A stretch of 64,000 bases of DNA from Phocaeicola sp. (GTDB taxonomy: Bacteria > Bacteroidota > Bacteroidia > Bacteroidales > Bacteroidaceae). Under the pieces are notes generated by a model. It saw nothing but the letters and a program-made list of their open reading frames with translations, was not told the origin of the DNA and made no database searches. The stretch spans positions 11,694-75,693 of the forward strand of contig JAHHQU010000003.1 in assembly GCA_020026225.1 (NCBI GenBank), in the 5' to 3' direction. Numbering within the stretch: position 1 is the stretch's first letter; each line of letters begins with the position of its first letter. The translations under genes were made by a program, and so were the position numbers. Of this stretch, positions 26,279 through 36,258 are shown piece after piece.

Positions 26279-26300
26279 TGTTTATACTTTTTTGAAGGCG

Positions 26301-26331
26301 CAAAATTAGTCAAAAATCATTGATTGAGCAA
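26301..26331 (-). promoter_or_regulatory. Promoter of prfB
   Basis: TAATTTTG (26308-26301) with TTG (26331-26329) 20 nt upstream. The leader would be short (about 15-20 nt). It lies in the 54-base gap after the acyl-CoA ligase stop. Confidence 0.55.
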
Positions 26332-26332
26332 G

Positions 26333-28138
26333 TTACTCTTGGTACATCTGTTCTATTTGTTCTGCATAATTTTTCAGCAGTACAGGACGCTTTATCTTGA
26401 GTGTATTGGTCAGTTCCCCTTTTTCCATACTGAAAGGTTCGGGTAACAAAGTAAACTTCTTGATTTGCTCATAATGTGCAAACTCTTGCTGAAGTGTATC
26501 TATACGCTCTTTGAACAGTTCGTATATTTCAGGTTTTGAAAGAAGGTCTTTTATGTCTGCATACGATATTCCGTGAGCTTCTGCATATTGTTTCACCTGA
26601 GAATACTCTGGAACTATAAGAGCTGATACATATTTCCTTCTATCTGCAATTATCGAAATCTGGTCAATATATTTATCTACAACTAGTTTTGTCTCTATAG
26701 CTTGAGGTGCTATATATTTACCATTTGAAGTTTTGAACAAATCCTTTATACGATCTGTCAGATACAACATTCCATCCTTAATGTATCCAGCATCACCTGT
26801 ATGAAACCATCCGTCTTCTGTAAAAGCAGTCTTAGTTATGGATTCCTTGTTGTAATATCCTCTAGTAACAGTAGGAGCTTTTACTAAAATCTCATTATTT
26901 TCTCCAATTTTCACCTGTACACCAGGAAGAACCCTACCAACAGAACCAATCCTATAATCGTCAATCCACTGGAAAGAAACAGTAGCCGTAGTTTCTGTAA
27001 GTCCATAACCACCAATAATATTTATACCTACCGACCTTACAAACTCTTCCACTTTAGGAGGTATGGCAGCACCGGCTGTAGGGAAAAAGTTACCATTTTC
27101 TATACCTATAGTCTTTTTAAGTACGCTAAATATAGTCTTGTCATAAAACTTATATTTGAGTTTCAACATTGCAGGCGGCTCTTTTCCGTTCATAAGATAA
27201 TCAATATTATACTCTTTACCCACTTTTATTGCATCAAGCATAAGTTTTTTCTTGATACCTGTAGTTTCGGCTATTTTTTCCTGTACTCCTGTATAGACTT
27301 TCTCCCAGAATCGTGGAACACTACACATTGCAGTAGGACGAACCTCTTTTATAGTCTTCTGAATATCTGCCGGACGAAGGTTTATACACAAAGTACATCC
27401 CATATCAAGGCACAGATAAGACCATGCTCTTTCGAATATATGTGTATAAGGAAGGAAGTTCATTATCACATCCTTATCGCTCAATGTTTTAAGACTTCCA
27501 TAATGAGCCTTAATCCCAAAATCAAAACAAGAGTGATGAAGCATTACTCCCTTTGACTCTCCTGTAGTACCTGAAGTATAAAGAATATTAGCCAAGTCAT
27601 CATTATTTGAAGCCTCTATACGTTTGTCGACTTCTGTCTGCAAACTTTCATCACTACCCAATTTAAGAAATTCACTATAGTAAATAGAATTGTTGTCTCC
27701 AACCAATTTCTTTACATTAGGGTCGAATATGATAATCTGTTTCAAATTATGACACAGGCCTTGGACACGTCTTGCCACTTCATACTGATACTGCTCGCCT
27801 ACAAACAAGAATTTAATAGAAGCGTCATTGACAATGTAATTTACCTGAGACTCGGAACTAGTGGCATATAAAGGTATAGCTACCACTCTAGTGGCATAAG
27901 CTCCAAAATCTGTATAAAGACATTCAGGCATATTTTGGGAGAATATACCAATATTGTCATGTTCACTGATTCCCAATGAGACCATTGCACGAGATGCCAA
28001 TTTCACTTTTTCTGCAAACTGATTCCATGAAATTGAAATCCAAGATGATATAGAATAGTCACGATATTTCAAAGCTACTCTATCGCCATATTTTTTAGCC
28101 TGTCGAAATATTAGGTCCGACAATAATGTTTTACCCAT
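26333..28138 (-). CDS. Long-chain fatty acid--CoA ligase (AMP-binding)
   Basis: A 601-residue adenylate-forming enzyme of the long-chain acyl-CoA synthetase group (FadD15-like). It activates fatty acids through acyl-AMP to acyl-CoA at the inner face of the membrane. Motifs: P-loop-like LYTSGTTGESKG (187-198), NFLPYTHIFERAWSYL, GYGLTETTATVSFQ, and the hinge region GWFHTGDAGYI followed by DRIKDLFKTSNGKYI. Length is standard. It stands upstream of prfB and divergent from the M20 gene. The natural role (exogenous fatty acid use or lipid recycling) cannot be told from context. Confidence 0.92.
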   Translation of the reverse strand: MGKTLLSDLIFRQAKKYGDRVALKYRDYSISSWISISWNQFAEKVKLASRAMVSLGISEHDNIGIFSQNMPECLYTDFGAYATRVVAIPLYATSSESQVNYIVNDASIKFLFVGEQYQYEVARRVQGLCHNLKQIIIFDPNVKKLVGDNNSIYYSEFLKLGSDESLQTEVDKRIEASNNDDLANILYTSGTTGESKGVMLHHSCFDFGIKAHYGSLKTLSDKDVIMNFLPYTHIFERAWSYLCLDMGCTLCINLRPADIQKTIKEVRPTAMCSVPRFWEKVYTGVQEKIAETTGIKKKLMLDAIKVGKEYNIDYLMNGKEPPAMLKLKYKFYDKTIFSVLKKTIGIENGNFFPTAGAAIPPKVEEFVRSVGINIIGGYGLTETTATVSFQWIDDYRIGSVGRVLPGVQVKIGENNEILVKAPTVTRGYYNKESITKTAFTEDGWFHTGDAGYIKDGMLYLTDRIKDLFKTSNGKYIAPQAIETKLVVDKYIDQISIIADRRKYVSALIVPEYSQVKQYAEAHGISYADIKDLLSKPEIYELFKERIDTLQQEFAHYEQIKKFTLLPEPFSMEKGELTNTLKIKRPVLLKNYAEQIEQMYQE

Positions 28139-28167
28139 TTTAAAGTAATTTTTAAGAATTTGATATG

Positions 28168-28237
28168 CAAAGTTAGTGTTTTTTTTCCGATTTTGCTACC
28201 TTTAAGTTATCAGCTATTAAAATAAAACCTATCTTTG
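28168..28237. promoter_or_regulatory. Divergent -7 elements, acyl-CoA ligase and M20 deacylase
   Basis: TAACTTTG on the minus strand (28168-28175) would serve the ligase. TATCTTTG on the plus strand (28230-28237) would serve the M20 gene 24 bases downstream. Neither has a clear -33 box. Confidence 0.45.
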
Positions 28238-28260
28238 TATATAATATAACAAAAAATAAT

Positions 28261-29328
28261 ATGATTACAGATACCAGTTATTACACTTCGGAAGCAGTAA
28301 CACTGCTTCAGGCTCTTATCGGTATCCCTTCCATAAGCAGAGAAGAGGATGCAGCTGCAGATTTTCTCCAAACTTATATAGAAGAATCAGGAATTATGAC
28401 AGGCAGAATGGGAAACAATGTCTGGTGTATCAGTCCTATGTTTGATACATCAAAACCTACCATTCTCCTAAATTCGCATATAGATACAGTAAGGCCTGTT
28501 AATGGATGGAGAAAACAACCTTTCACTCCTAAAATAGACAACGGTAAACTTTTCGGACTTGGAAGCAATGATGCAGGAGCTTCTCTAGTGTCTCTTTTTC
28601 AGGTCTACAAACATCTAAGTGCAACCGAACAGAAATACAATCTTATATTTCTTGCTTCATGCGAAGAAGAAGTTTCAGGAAAGAACGGAATAGAAAGCGT
28701 ACTGCCACAACTGCCTCCTATTACTTTAGGTATTGTAGGAGAACCTACTGAAATGAATCCAGCCATAGCAGAAAAAGGACTTATGGTTCTAGACGTCACT
28801 GCATACGGACGGTCAGGACATGCTGCAAGGGAAGAAGGAGACAATGCTATTTACAAGATATTATCGGACATCGAATGGTTCAGGACACATAAGTTCGAAA
28901 AAGAATCTTCAACATTGGGACCTGTAAAGATGACGGTTACACAAATAAATGCAGGAACACAGCACAACGTAGTCCCCGACACTTGCAACATAGTAGTTGA
29001 TATAAGAAGCAATGAATGTTACTCTAACGAAGAACTGTTCAAAGAAATTCAAAACCACATTTCTTCAGAAGTAAAAGCACGTTCCTTCCGTCTCAATTCA
29101 TCAAGTATTCCGTTAGAACATCCTATAGTGAAACGTGCAGTGAAACTGGGAAAAGCTCCATACGGCTCACCCACATTGTCCGACCAGGCTCTTATGCCTT
29201 TCCAATCGGTAAAAATAGGTCCGGGGAAATCATCACGTTCTCATACAGCCGATGAATATATCATGATAAATGAAATTGATGAAGCCATCAATATCTATAT
29301 ACAGTTGTTAGATGGACTTGAAATATAA
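28261..29328 (+). CDS. M20-family metallohydrolase, N-acylornithine deacetylase-like
   Basis: A 355-residue di-zinc M20 enzyme resembling the ArgE-type deacylases of Bacteroidetes, which act on N-acetyl- or N-succinyl-ornithine/citrulline in arginine synthesis. Metal and catalytic residues: His73 and Asp75 in NSHIDTV, Asp104 in GSNDAGA, Glu135/136 in ASCEEEVSG, and a C-terminal His in SRSHTADEYI. The dimerisation domain contains GRSGHAAREEGDNAIY. No other arginine genes are nearby, so the substrate is inferred from family resemblance; a peptidase or other deacylase role cannot be excluded. A terminator follows at 29362. Confidence 0.82.
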   Translation: MITDTSYYTSEAVTLLQALIGIPSISREEDAAADFLQTYIEESGIMTGRMGNNVWCISPMFDTSKPTILLNSHIDTVRPVNGWRKQPFTPKIDNGKLFGLGSNDAGASLVSLFQVYKHLSATEQKYNLIFLASCEEEVSGKNGIESVLPQLPPITLGIVGEPTEMNPAIAEKGLMVLDVTAYGRSGHAAREEGDNAIYKILSDIEWFRTHKFEKESSTLGPVKMTVTQINAGTQHNVVPDTCNIVVDIRSNECYSNEELFKEIQNHISSEVKARSFRLNSSSIPLEHPIVKRAVKLGKAPYGSPTLSDQALMPFQSVKIGPGKSSRSHTADEYIMINEIDEAINIYIQLLDGLEI

Positions 29329-29361
29329 ATTTCATTCCATACGACTGTCATTATAAAAAAT

Positions 29362-29390
29362 CACCTCTGCTACACTATGTAACAGAGGTG
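29362..29390. terminator. Bidirectional terminator, M20 gene and fucose operon
   Basis: A 12-bp stem with one mismatch (29362-29373 with 29379-29390) and a 5-base loop has an A-run before and T6 after it. It can end transcripts from both the plus-strand M20 gene and the minus-strand fuc operon. Confidence 0.8.
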
Positions 29391-29488
29391 TTTTTTATAG
29401 AGTAATTTTACGATTATATATTTCACATTAAAGTAAGTGTTATAATACAGTCTATAGAAGGTTTCGATAAAGAAATAATAAAAAAAAA

Positions 29489-30787
29489 CTATTTTTCATT
29501 TCTTACAGCATAACCATATACTATAATAACCAGAAAACAAATCAGCGGCATTACGAAAGATATATTTACTGCAGGCATACCGAACAAGGTCTTACAGTCT
29601 ATTATAGAAGCTTGCAAAGGCGGCAACACCGAACCTCCAAGAATAGCCATGATAAGTCCTGCAGCACCAAACTTGGCATCATCGCCCATACCCTTCAGTG
29701 CAATACCATAAATGGTAGGAAACATCAATGACATACATGCCGATACACCAACAAGACTATACATACCGTAAATACCATCAATGAAAATGACTCCTAATGT
29801 CAATACAGTAGCCGCAAATGCCAATACAGACAACAGGAATCCCGGTTTTACATAACGTAGCAAAAAAGTACAGATAAATCTACTTATACAGAAAATTATC
29901 ATAGCTACGATATTATATTTCTGAGACAAGACTTCCGCATCTATCTCTTCCATACCTTGCGACATAAACAACCGTGTTCCATACTGGATAATGAAAGTCC
30001 AGCACATTATCTGCGCACCTACATAAAAAAACTGTGCTATAACTCCATATTTATATCTTCTTCTTGAGAATATGCGTTTCAATGTAGATACAAAATCTAT
30101 AGAATCAGATTTGTCTGCACACCTTGGCATTTTTGAAATCCTTATCACCATGAGCATTATAAGTATGACAACCCCTATAGTGAGATAAGGGGCTATAAGC
30201 ACAGAAAGGTCAGAGTCTCTTACAGCCTCAAATTCAGCCTCTGTCAGTTGCGCCCTTTCTGCTGTATCCATAGGATTAAGCTTGTTCTGTATGAAATTCA
30301 TAGCCACATACATACCCATAAGCGAGCCTATAGGATTAAATGCCTGTGCAAGATTAAGTCTGCGTGTTGCGGTTTCTTCACTTCCCATAGAAAGGATATA
30401 AGGATTACAACTTGTTTCAAGGAAAGACAATCCACAAGTCATGACAAAGTAAGCCAACAAAAAAGGATGATAGTCACCTGTCATTTTTGCCGGAAAGAAA
30501 GCCAAGGCACCTATTGCATATAATGCAAGCCCCAACAACACTCCAGCCTTGTAGCTGTATTTACGGATAAACATTGCAGCCGGAAAAGCCATGGCAAAAT
30601 AACCTCCATAAAAGGCTACCTGTACCAAGGCTCCGTCTGAAACGCTCATTCTAAATATTTTAGAAAATGCTTTTACCATAGGGTTTGTTATATCATTGGC
30701 AAATCCCCATAGGGCAAAACACATTGTAATAAGTATAAATGGTACAAGATAGCTCACACCATCTTTGCTTATAATCGAAATTTTCAT
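29489..30787 (-). CDS. fucP: L-fucose:H+ symporter
   Basis: A 432-residue major facilitator with 12 hydrophobic helices, of the FucP subfamily. The N-terminus has the segment LITMCFALWGFANDITNPMV, in which Asn and Asp residues in helix 1 belong to the sugar and proton site, and the later motif SLMFPTIYGIALKGMGDDAK is also typical of FucP. It imports L-fucose across the inner membrane. Last gene of the fuc operon, 28 bases after the mutarotase-like gene, which corresponds to its place in the fucRIAKXP operon known from B. thetaiotaomicron. Confidence 0.92.
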   Translation of the reverse strand: MKISIISKDGVSYLVPFILITMCFALWGFANDITNPMVKAFSKIFRMSVSDGALVQVAFYGGYFAMAFPAAMFIRKYSYKAGVLLGLALYAIGALAFFPAKMTGDYHPFLLAYFVMTCGLSFLETSCNPYILSMGSEETATRRLNLAQAFNPIGSLMGMYVAMNFIQNKLNPMDTAERAQLTEAEFEAVRDSDLSVLIAPYLTIGVVILIMLMVIRISKMPRCADKSDSIDFVSTLKRIFSRRRYKYGVIAQFFYVGAQIMCWTFIIQYGTRLFMSQGMEEIDAEVLSQKYNIVAMIIFCISRFICTFLLRYVKPGFLLSVLAFAATVLTLGVIFIDGIYGMYSLVGVSACMSLMFPTIYGIALKGMGDDAKFGAAGLIMAILGGSVLPPLQASIIDCKTLFGMPAVNISFVMPLICFLVIIVYGYAVRNEK

Positions 30788-30815
30788 GGTTTAAGATTTT
30801 AATGTTTTTATTTTC

Positions 30816-31196
30816 TTAGTATATGTGGAACATTCTTTCCATCGGTTTCCATTTTTCGGAAGATGTTGCACCATGCCCTGTATTCTGAAATATCGACATG
30901 TAGTCCTCCCATTCCTGCTGACGAGGCAAAGTAGACAGTTTTTCCATAGCCGTATCCCAATCAAAATCTACAGGAGTTTCTACAATCATAAACAGTCGGG
31001 TTCCCAAAATATAAATTTCCATTTCAAGAATACCAACGCTTTTGATTCCTTCCAATATTTCAGGCCAAATTTTTTCCTTACTATGGCGCAACTTGTATTC
31101 GCTTATCAACTCCGGATTATCTCTCAAGTCAAGAGTCTGACAATACCTTTTCACTTCACAAGTGTACTTCTTTTGAGTGTAACCTATATTACTCAT
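30816..31196 (-). CDS. L-rhamnose/L-fucose mutarotase-family protein (FucX position)
   Basis: A 126-residue protein of the RhaM/DUF718 ferredoxin-like fold family, whose members interconvert alpha and beta anomers of L-rhamnose. The family pattern is visible in LRDNPELISEYKLRHSKEKI followed by WPE, IYILGTRLFMIVET, and the C-terminal EKWKPMERMFHIY. Its place between fucK and fucP matches the gene called fucX in B. thetaiotaomicron. A role in fucose anomer conversion is therefore likely but inferred. It begins 15 bases after the fucK stop. Confidence 0.85.
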   Translation of the reverse strand: MSNIGYTQKKYTCEVKRYCQTLDLRDNPELISEYKLRHSKEKIWPEILEGIKSVGILEMEIYILGTRLFMIVETPVDFDWDTAMEKLSTLPRQQEWEDYMSIFQNTGHGATSSEKWKPMERMFHIY

Positions 31197-31211
31197 AATT
31201 CTAAAATATAT

Positions 31212-32564
31212 TTATTTTACAAGATTCATCTGAACTTTAATGTTGCCTATAGCCGTTGCTTCTACAGGACCTGCTTCAACAGCCAAACCAGTGGTCATAG
31301 AAGTCAGTAGGTTGAGATAATTGTTCTGCGAGCCACCACCTATTATCTGAAGTTTTTCTACAGGCAAAGGCAATAGGCTGTTCAATCCGTCAATACCCTT
31401 CTTATATCTTTGGGCCAACGACAAAAGCACACATTTCACATACTCTCCCTGAGTGGATGGAACCTGCATGTTGTTTTCCTTACAGTAATCTGCTATTACC
31501 GAAGCCATATTAACCGGACTTACGAAACGAGAATCATCGACATCTATTACTGATTCTATCTGTGCCTCTTCGGCAGAAGGTATCAAAACATCATATTCAG
31601 TACATTTTCCATCTTCTTTCCATTCCGACATTAATTTCTGAAGAATCCATAGCCCGGTTATATTCTGAAGAAAACAAATTTTCCCTTCAGTACCACCTTC
31701 ATTTGTAAATCCATTTACTCTGGCTTCTTCGGAAAGAACAGGACCATCTGTCACTACACCAAGTAGAGACCAAGTTCCGGAACTTAAAAAAGCGGTATTT
31801 CTGCCTTTCTTGTCTTCTGGTACGGCATAAACAGCACTGGCTGTATCGTGTGAAGCTACTGATACAACTCTGATATCGTAATCAATGCCAAGCTCTTCCT
31901 TTATTTCAGGCTTCAAGACTCCTCTGTCTGCTCCCGGCATCACTATGTCACAGAAAATATGTTTTGGCAATCCAAGCTCTTCTATCAAACCGTAGTTCCA
32001 ACTATGAGAGCTTATATCCATAAGTTCGGACGTTGAAGCTATACTATACTCATTATTTGCAACTCCCGTAAGGAAATAGCTGAACAAGTCGGGCATAAAA
32101 AGCAATTTGTCTGCCACAGAAAGAATCACACTGCCTTCCTCCTTCATGGAATAAAGCTGAAACATAGTGTTAATATCCATAACCTGAGTTCCGGCAACAG
32201 AATAATGTTCTTTCCTGTCAATCTTCGAGAATACTTTTTCAGACAATCCGTCCGTACGAGGGTCTCTATAACATACAGGATTTCCCAAAAGATTGCCATC
32301 CTTATCTATAAGACCGAAATCGACGCCCCATGTATCTATACCGATACTCAAGATATGATAACCTTTGTCGACAGCCATCTTTATCCCCTTCTTCATGTCT
32401 TCAAACAAAGAAAGAAAGTCCCAATATATATGTCCTCCCATACGAACCTGACGATTCTGGAAGCGATAAACCGTATCGAGTTCCAGTTCACCACCGGAGG
32501 TGTAACCGGCAATAACCCTGCCGCTTCCACCTCCGAAGTCAACTGCTATATATGCATTTGTCAT
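31212..32564 (-). CDS. fucK: L-fuculokinase (FGGY family, rhamnulokinase-like)
   Basis: A 450-residue FGGY sugar kinase. The N-terminal ATP-binding fold begins AYIAVDFGGGSGRVIAGY. Further motifs are GIDTWGVDFGLID (substrate region), SVASHDTASAVYAVP, and the second FGGY signature region LQIIGGGSQNNYLNLLTSM. Sequence style is closer to rhamnulokinases than to E. coli FucK, but its place in the operon supports phosphorylation of L-fuculose. Its start codon overlaps the fucA stop by 4 bases (ATGA), implying translational coupling. Confidence 0.9.
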   Translation of the reverse strand: MTNAYIAVDFGGGSGRVIAGYTSGGELELDTVYRFQNRQVRMGGHIYWDFLSLFEDMKKGIKMAVDKGYHILSIGIDTWGVDFGLIDKDGNLLGNPVCYRDPRTDGLSEKVFSKIDRKEHYSVAGTQVMDINTMFQLYSMKEEGSVILSVADKLLFMPDLFSYFLTGVANNEYSIASTSELMDISSHSWNYGLIEELGLPKHIFCDIVMPGADRGVLKPEIKEELGIDYDIRVVSVASHDTASAVYAVPEDKKGRNTAFLSSGTWSLLGVVTDGPVLSEEARVNGFTNEGGTEGKICFLQNITGLWILQKLMSEWKEDGKCTEYDVLIPSAEEAQIESVIDVDDSRFVSPVNMASVIADYCKENNMQVPSTQGEYVKCVLLSLAQRYKKGIDGLNSLLPLPVEKLQIIGGGSQNNYLNLLTSMTTGLAVEAGPVEATAIGNIKVQMNLVK

Positions 32565-33199
32565 TTTGTTTTCTTTCCTAAAACGTAAGTTTCCAAATCA
32601 TCTATATTTTCCTGGTCCAATGTCAGATACTTGCCTCCTGTAAGGACTATGATACGGCAAGCCATTTCGAAGAACATAGCTTTTTCGAAAGCTTCGTCAA
32701 AATCTTTTCCACACACCACTACACCATGCTTTCTAAGCAACACTGTGTCATGATTCTTCAGAGCCTCTACCACACCATCGGCAAGTTCTTTAGAGCCAGG
32801 ACGATAATATGGCACAACAGGTATTTCAGAACCGCAATGGCAAGGTATTTCTGCCGTTACATTAAAGTCTTCAGGCAGTTTTTCCATACATGCAACAATT
32901 GTAGCATACGGAGACTGAAAGTGAAGAACTACATCTATTTCAGGTCTTTCTCTCAACACTCCAAGGTGGAAACCATTTTCCATAGAAGGTTTCACTCCGT
33001 TAAGCACTTCTCCTGTCTCGAGATTGCATATAGAAACCTTTTCTTTAGGAAGAGACGGTACCCACGATCCTGTACCCGACAATAAGATTTCGTCACCCAA
33101 TCTCCAAGAAATATTACCACTACTGCATATTGTAAGACCAGCATCTCCTACTCTGTGTGCTTCGGAGATAAATTTTTCAATTTGTTCGTTTGTTATCAT
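32561..33199 (-). CDS. fucA: L-fuculose-phosphate aldolase, class II, with an altered metal site
   Basis: A 212-residue class II aldolase that would split fuculose-1-phosphate into dihydroxyacetone phosphate and L-lactaldehyde. The phosphate-binding SSGNISWR and SGTGSW segments, the catalytic Glu74 (PSMENGF) and the C-terminal His of LLRKHGVVVCG are present. The usual H-x-H zinc pair instead reads H93-F-Q95 (VLHFQSPYA), so one expected ligand is Gln. The ATG at 33199 was chosen because it overlaps the fucO stop (ATGA) and matches the family start; the longer frame to 33265 lies inside fucO. It overlaps fucK by 4 bases at the other end. Confidence 0.9.
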   Translation of the reverse strand: MITNEQIEKFISEAHRVGDAGLTICSSGNISWRLGDEILLSGTGSWVPSLPKEKVSICNLETGEVLNGVKPSMENGFHLGVLRERPEIDVVLHFQSPYATIVACMEKLPEDFNVTAEIPCHCGSEIPVVPYYRPGSKELADGVVEALKNHDTVLLRKHGVVVCGKDFDEAFEKAMFFEMACRIIVLTGGKYLTLDQENIDDLETYVLGKKTK

Positions 33200-34350
33200 A
33201 ATACTTTTTTGTAAAGATTTAAAATAATTTCTTCTGTTACTTCTCTCGGATTGCCCGGAGTACATACGTCGGCATAAGCCGCTTTTGCCAACACAGGCAA
33301 ATCCTCTTCCTTGATGCCAAGTTCGGAAAGGTGTTGTGGAATACCAACTCGCAATGACAATTCCTTTACAGCCTTGACAGCCGCTTCGGCAGCCGCTTCT
33401 TTTGTCATTCCAGCAGAATATACATTCATGGCCTTAGCTATGTCAACATATTTTTCGAGAGCTGCAGGAGCATTAAATTCCATTATTGTAGGCAGAAGAA
33501 GAGCATTTGCCACACCATGAGGAATGTCGAATATAGCTCCAAGAGGATGTGCCATACCATGCACCACACCAAGTCCAACATTAGAGAAAGCCATTCCGGC
33601 AATATACTGTGCTACTGCCATTCCGTTTCTTGCCTCTGCATTGTCAGGCTCGTTTACAGCTGTTTCAAGATAACGGTTTATCATCTCGATAGACTTTATC
33701 TCGAACATGTCGCTCATTTCCCAAGCCCCTTTTGTGATAAGACCCTCTATGGCATGAGTCAAAGCATCAAGACCAGTAGCTGCGGTAAGGCTTCTAGGAA
33801 GTGTGTACATCAATTCGGCATCAACTATCGCTATAGCCGGAATATCGTTAGGGTCTACACAAACCATCTTCTTATGGTTTTCCTCGTCGGTAATGACATA
33901 ATTAATAGTCACCTCGGCTGCAGTTCCGGCTGTAGTAGGAAGAGCTATTATAGGTACAGACTTCTTCTTTGTATCTGCCACTCCTTCAAGTGACACCACA
34001 TCGCTAAATTCAGGATTATTAGTTATAATACCTATAGCCTTTGCTGTATCCATAGAAGAGCCGCCACCTATGGCAATAATAAAATCAGCCCCCGAGACAG
34101 CATAGGCTGCAAGACCAGCCTTAACATTAGATACAGTAGGGTTTGGTTTTATTTCGCTGAACACTTCGTAAGGGATATCTGCCTTGCGCAAAACATCAAG
34201 CACCTTGTCTGCAACGCCAAATTTTATCAAGTCCTTATCCGTTGCCACAAAGGCTTTATGAAGTCCCAAACGTGATATTTCCTTTGGAAGGACTTCTCTG
34301 GCTCCCGGACCGAAATAAGAGACTTCATTCAATACAAATCTGTTAATCAT
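33196..34350 (-). CDS. fucO: Lactaldehyde reductase (1,2-propanediol oxidoreductase)
   Basis: A 384-residue iron-dependent group III alcohol dehydrogenase. It reduces L-lactaldehyde to 1,2-propanediol with NADH, regenerating NAD+ during anaerobic fucose growth. The NAD-binding GGGSSMD is at 95-101. Metal ligands fit Asp195 and His199 (GLDALTHA), His264 (VVHGMAHP) and His278 (IPHG). It sits between fucI and fucA and overlaps fucA by 4 bases. This gene is an addition relative to the fucRIAKXP order described for B. thetaiotaomicron, and suggests propanediol as an end product. Confidence 0.94.
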   Translation of the reverse strand: MINRFVLNEVSYFGPGAREVLPKEISRLGLHKAFVATDKDLIKFGVADKVLDVLRKADIPYEVFSEIKPNPTVSNVKAGLAAYAVSGADFIIAIGGGSSMDTAKAIGIITNNPEFSDVVSLEGVADTKKKSVPIIALPTTAGTAAEVTINYVITDEENHKKMVCVDPNDIPAIAIVDAELMYTLPRSLTAATGLDALTHAIEGLITKGAWEMSDMFEIKSIEMINRYLETAVNEPDNAEARNGMAVAQYIAGMAFSNVGLGVVHGMAHPLGAIFDIPHGVANALLLPTIMEFNAPAALEKYVDIAKAMNVYSAGMTKEAAAEAAVKAVKELSLRVGIPQHLSELGIKEEDLPVLAKAAYADVCTPGNPREVTEEIILNLYKKVL

Positions 34351-34375
34351 ATATTATCGAATTAAGTATATCATA

Positions 34376-36148
34376 TCATTTATAGATAGGGCCGTAGTTC
34401 TGGCAAGCTCTATAGTCGGAACCTTCTTTGTCCATACCGAATGCATTCCATGCTGCAGGACGGAAAATCTTGTCATCTTCTACATTATGCATACATACAG
34501 GGATACGCAAGATTGAAGCCAAAGTAATCAAATCCTGACCAATGTGTCCATAGCTGATAGCTCCATGATTGGCACCCCAATTGTTCATGACAGAATAAAC
34601 ATCCTTGAATGCAGGTTTGTCGCAAAGACGAGGAACAAACCAAGTAGTAGGCCATGTACGGTCTGTACGTTCATCAAGAGCCTTATGTATTTCAGAATCA
34701 ATTTCTACAGTCCATCCTTCTGCTATCTGAAGAACTGGGCCAAGACCTTTTACCAGATTCAATCGGCTCATAGTGACAGGCATACCGCCTTTTGACAAGA
34801 AGTTTGAAGAAAAACCTCCTCCACGGAAATAATCTCTGTTGGCAGGATACCAAGTTGTGGCTTCAAGACATTTTTCAACTTCAGCTTCAGTCACTTCCCA
34901 AGATGGTTTCATAGCAGGATTGCCTTCGGCATCTGTCTGTTGTCCTGTACCATCAAGAGTAGTGGCACCAGAGTTGATAAGATGAATGATACCGTTCTTT
35001 GCAAGACCTGTAAGTTCTTTTCCTGTGACACGTTTCACTGCTTCAGGACTCCAGTATGTACGCACATCAGAGAATATCTGTGCGCGGTTTGTAAGCAAAT
35101 GACCGAACAACATTGCCACACCATTGCATGCGTCATTTTCTGTAGCTACGACAAAAGCTTCGCGAATTCCGTTCCAGTCGAACGAAGTATTAAGAAGAGC
35201 TTCAGAGAAGTCACCGTTAGGATAAAAGTCTGTCCACTGACGCTGTCCCTGGAATCCGGCTGCAATAGCATTGTGTCCTAAAGCTTCTTCCTTGAATCCC
35301 AATTCCTTAAGTTTAGGATTTCCAGTCATCAAGTCGCGCATGATGATAGTCATCTTTACAATAAATTCCCAGTCAGCTTCTTTCTGTTCGCGAGTCTTTG
35401 TCTTTTCTGGAACATTGTAGTCCTTTCCTTCATTTTTCTTGCAATATTTTTCAGTCCAAGCCATTGCTTTTTCAAACTCTTCATGGTCATAAATGCCTTC
35501 AGTCATACGACGGATAATTTCTGTCAAATCCACCGATTCACATCTCATGCCAAGATATTCCTGGAAGAAATCAGGATTTACGATAGAGCCTGCAATACCC
35601 ATAGAAACACTACCCATTGACAAGTAAGACTTGCCTCTCATTGTAGCAACAGCCTGGGCTGCACGTGCAAAACGCAATATTTTTTCTGCAACATCAGCTG
35701 GTATTGTATTATCTTCAATATCCTGAACGTCATGACCATAAATGCCAAATGCCGGCAGACCTTTCTGTGCATGTCCGGCAAGAACAGCTGCAAGATATAC
35801 TGCACCTGGTCTTTCAGTTCCATTAAATCCCCAAACAGCTTTAGGGTAATGAGGGTTCATATCCATAGTTTCAGCTCCATAACACCAGCATGAAGTGACT
35901 GTAATTGTAGAGCCTACACCTTCGCGCTCAAATTTTTCCGCACAGGCAGCACTTTCGGCCACACGTCCTATAGTGGTGTCGGCAATCACACATTCCACAG
36001 GGCTTCCGTCACCGTTCTTCAGATTAGAAGAAATAAGTTCTGCCACTGCTTTTGCCAAATTCATTGTCTTTTCTTCAAGACTTTCGCGGACGCCACCCTG
36101 ACGACCATCGATTGTAGGACGAATCCCGATTTTTGGATACTTTTTCAT
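34376..36148 (-). CDS. fucI: L-fucose isomerase
   Basis: A 590-residue ketol isomerase converting L-fucose to L-fuculose, the first step of the pathway. Length and numbering match E. coli FucI: the Mn2+ ligands are Glu337 (ATENDACNG) and Asp361 ([12 protein letters not shown]), with the expected conserved C-terminal His in [16 protein letters not shown]-terminal [20 protein letters not shown] is hallmark. First structural gene of the operon, 110 bases downstream of fucR, with fucO beginning 25 bases after its stop. Confidence 0.97.
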   Translation of the reverse strand: MKKYPKIGIRPTIDGRQGGVRESLEEKTMNLAKAVAELISSNLKNGDGSPVECVIADTTIGRVAESAACAEKFEREGVGSTITVTSCWCYGAETMDMNPHYPKAVWGFNGTERPGAVYLAAVLAGHAQKGLPAFGIYGHDVQDIEDNTIPADVAEKILRFARAAQAVATMRGKSYLSMGSVSMGIAGSIVNPDFFQEYLGMRCESVDLTEIIRRMTEGIYDHEEFEKAMAWTEKYCKKNEGKDYNVPEKTKTREQKEADWEFIVKMTIIMRDLMTGNPKLKELGFKEEALGHNAIAAGFQGQRQWTDFYPNGDFSEALLNTSFDWNGIREAFVVATENDACNGVAMLFGHLLTNRAQIFSDVRTYWSPEAVKRVTGKELTGLAKNGIIHLINSGATTLDGTGQQTDAEGNPAMKPSWEVTEAEVEKCLEATTWYPANRDYFRGGGFSSNFLSKGGMPVTMSRLNLVKGLGPVLQIAEGWTVEIDSEIHKALDERTDRTWPTTWFVPRLCDKPAFKDVYSVMNNWGANHGAISYGHIGQDLITLASILRIPVCMHNVEDDKIFRPAAWNAFGMDKEGSDYRACQNYGPIYK

Positions 36149-36212
36149 TGTTTCGATTATTAATAAGTTAATATTGTTTTTTCAAAAAAATTATTCAATT
36201 TAAGTCCAACCC

Positions 36213-36229
36213 ATGCTGAACAATGCTGA
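36213..36229 (-). promoter_or_regulatory. Candidate FucR operator: two 7-nt direct repeats
   Basis: On the minus strand TCAGCAT occurs twice with a 10-base period (36229-36223 and 36219-36213), one helical turn, in the 110-base fucR-fucI gap. A related TTCAGCAC lies just upstream of the fucR start near 37270. This would fit operator half-sites for the adjacent regulator, but it is a visual pattern only. The rest of the gap is AT-rich. Confidence 0.3.
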
Positions 36230-36258
36230 TTTATGTCTAAAAAAAATCGAAAGACAAG

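Noticed and set aside
33200..33265. N-terminal extension of FucA
   Set aside because: The extra 22 codons lie within the end of fucO and do not match the family; the ATGA overlap start is standard.
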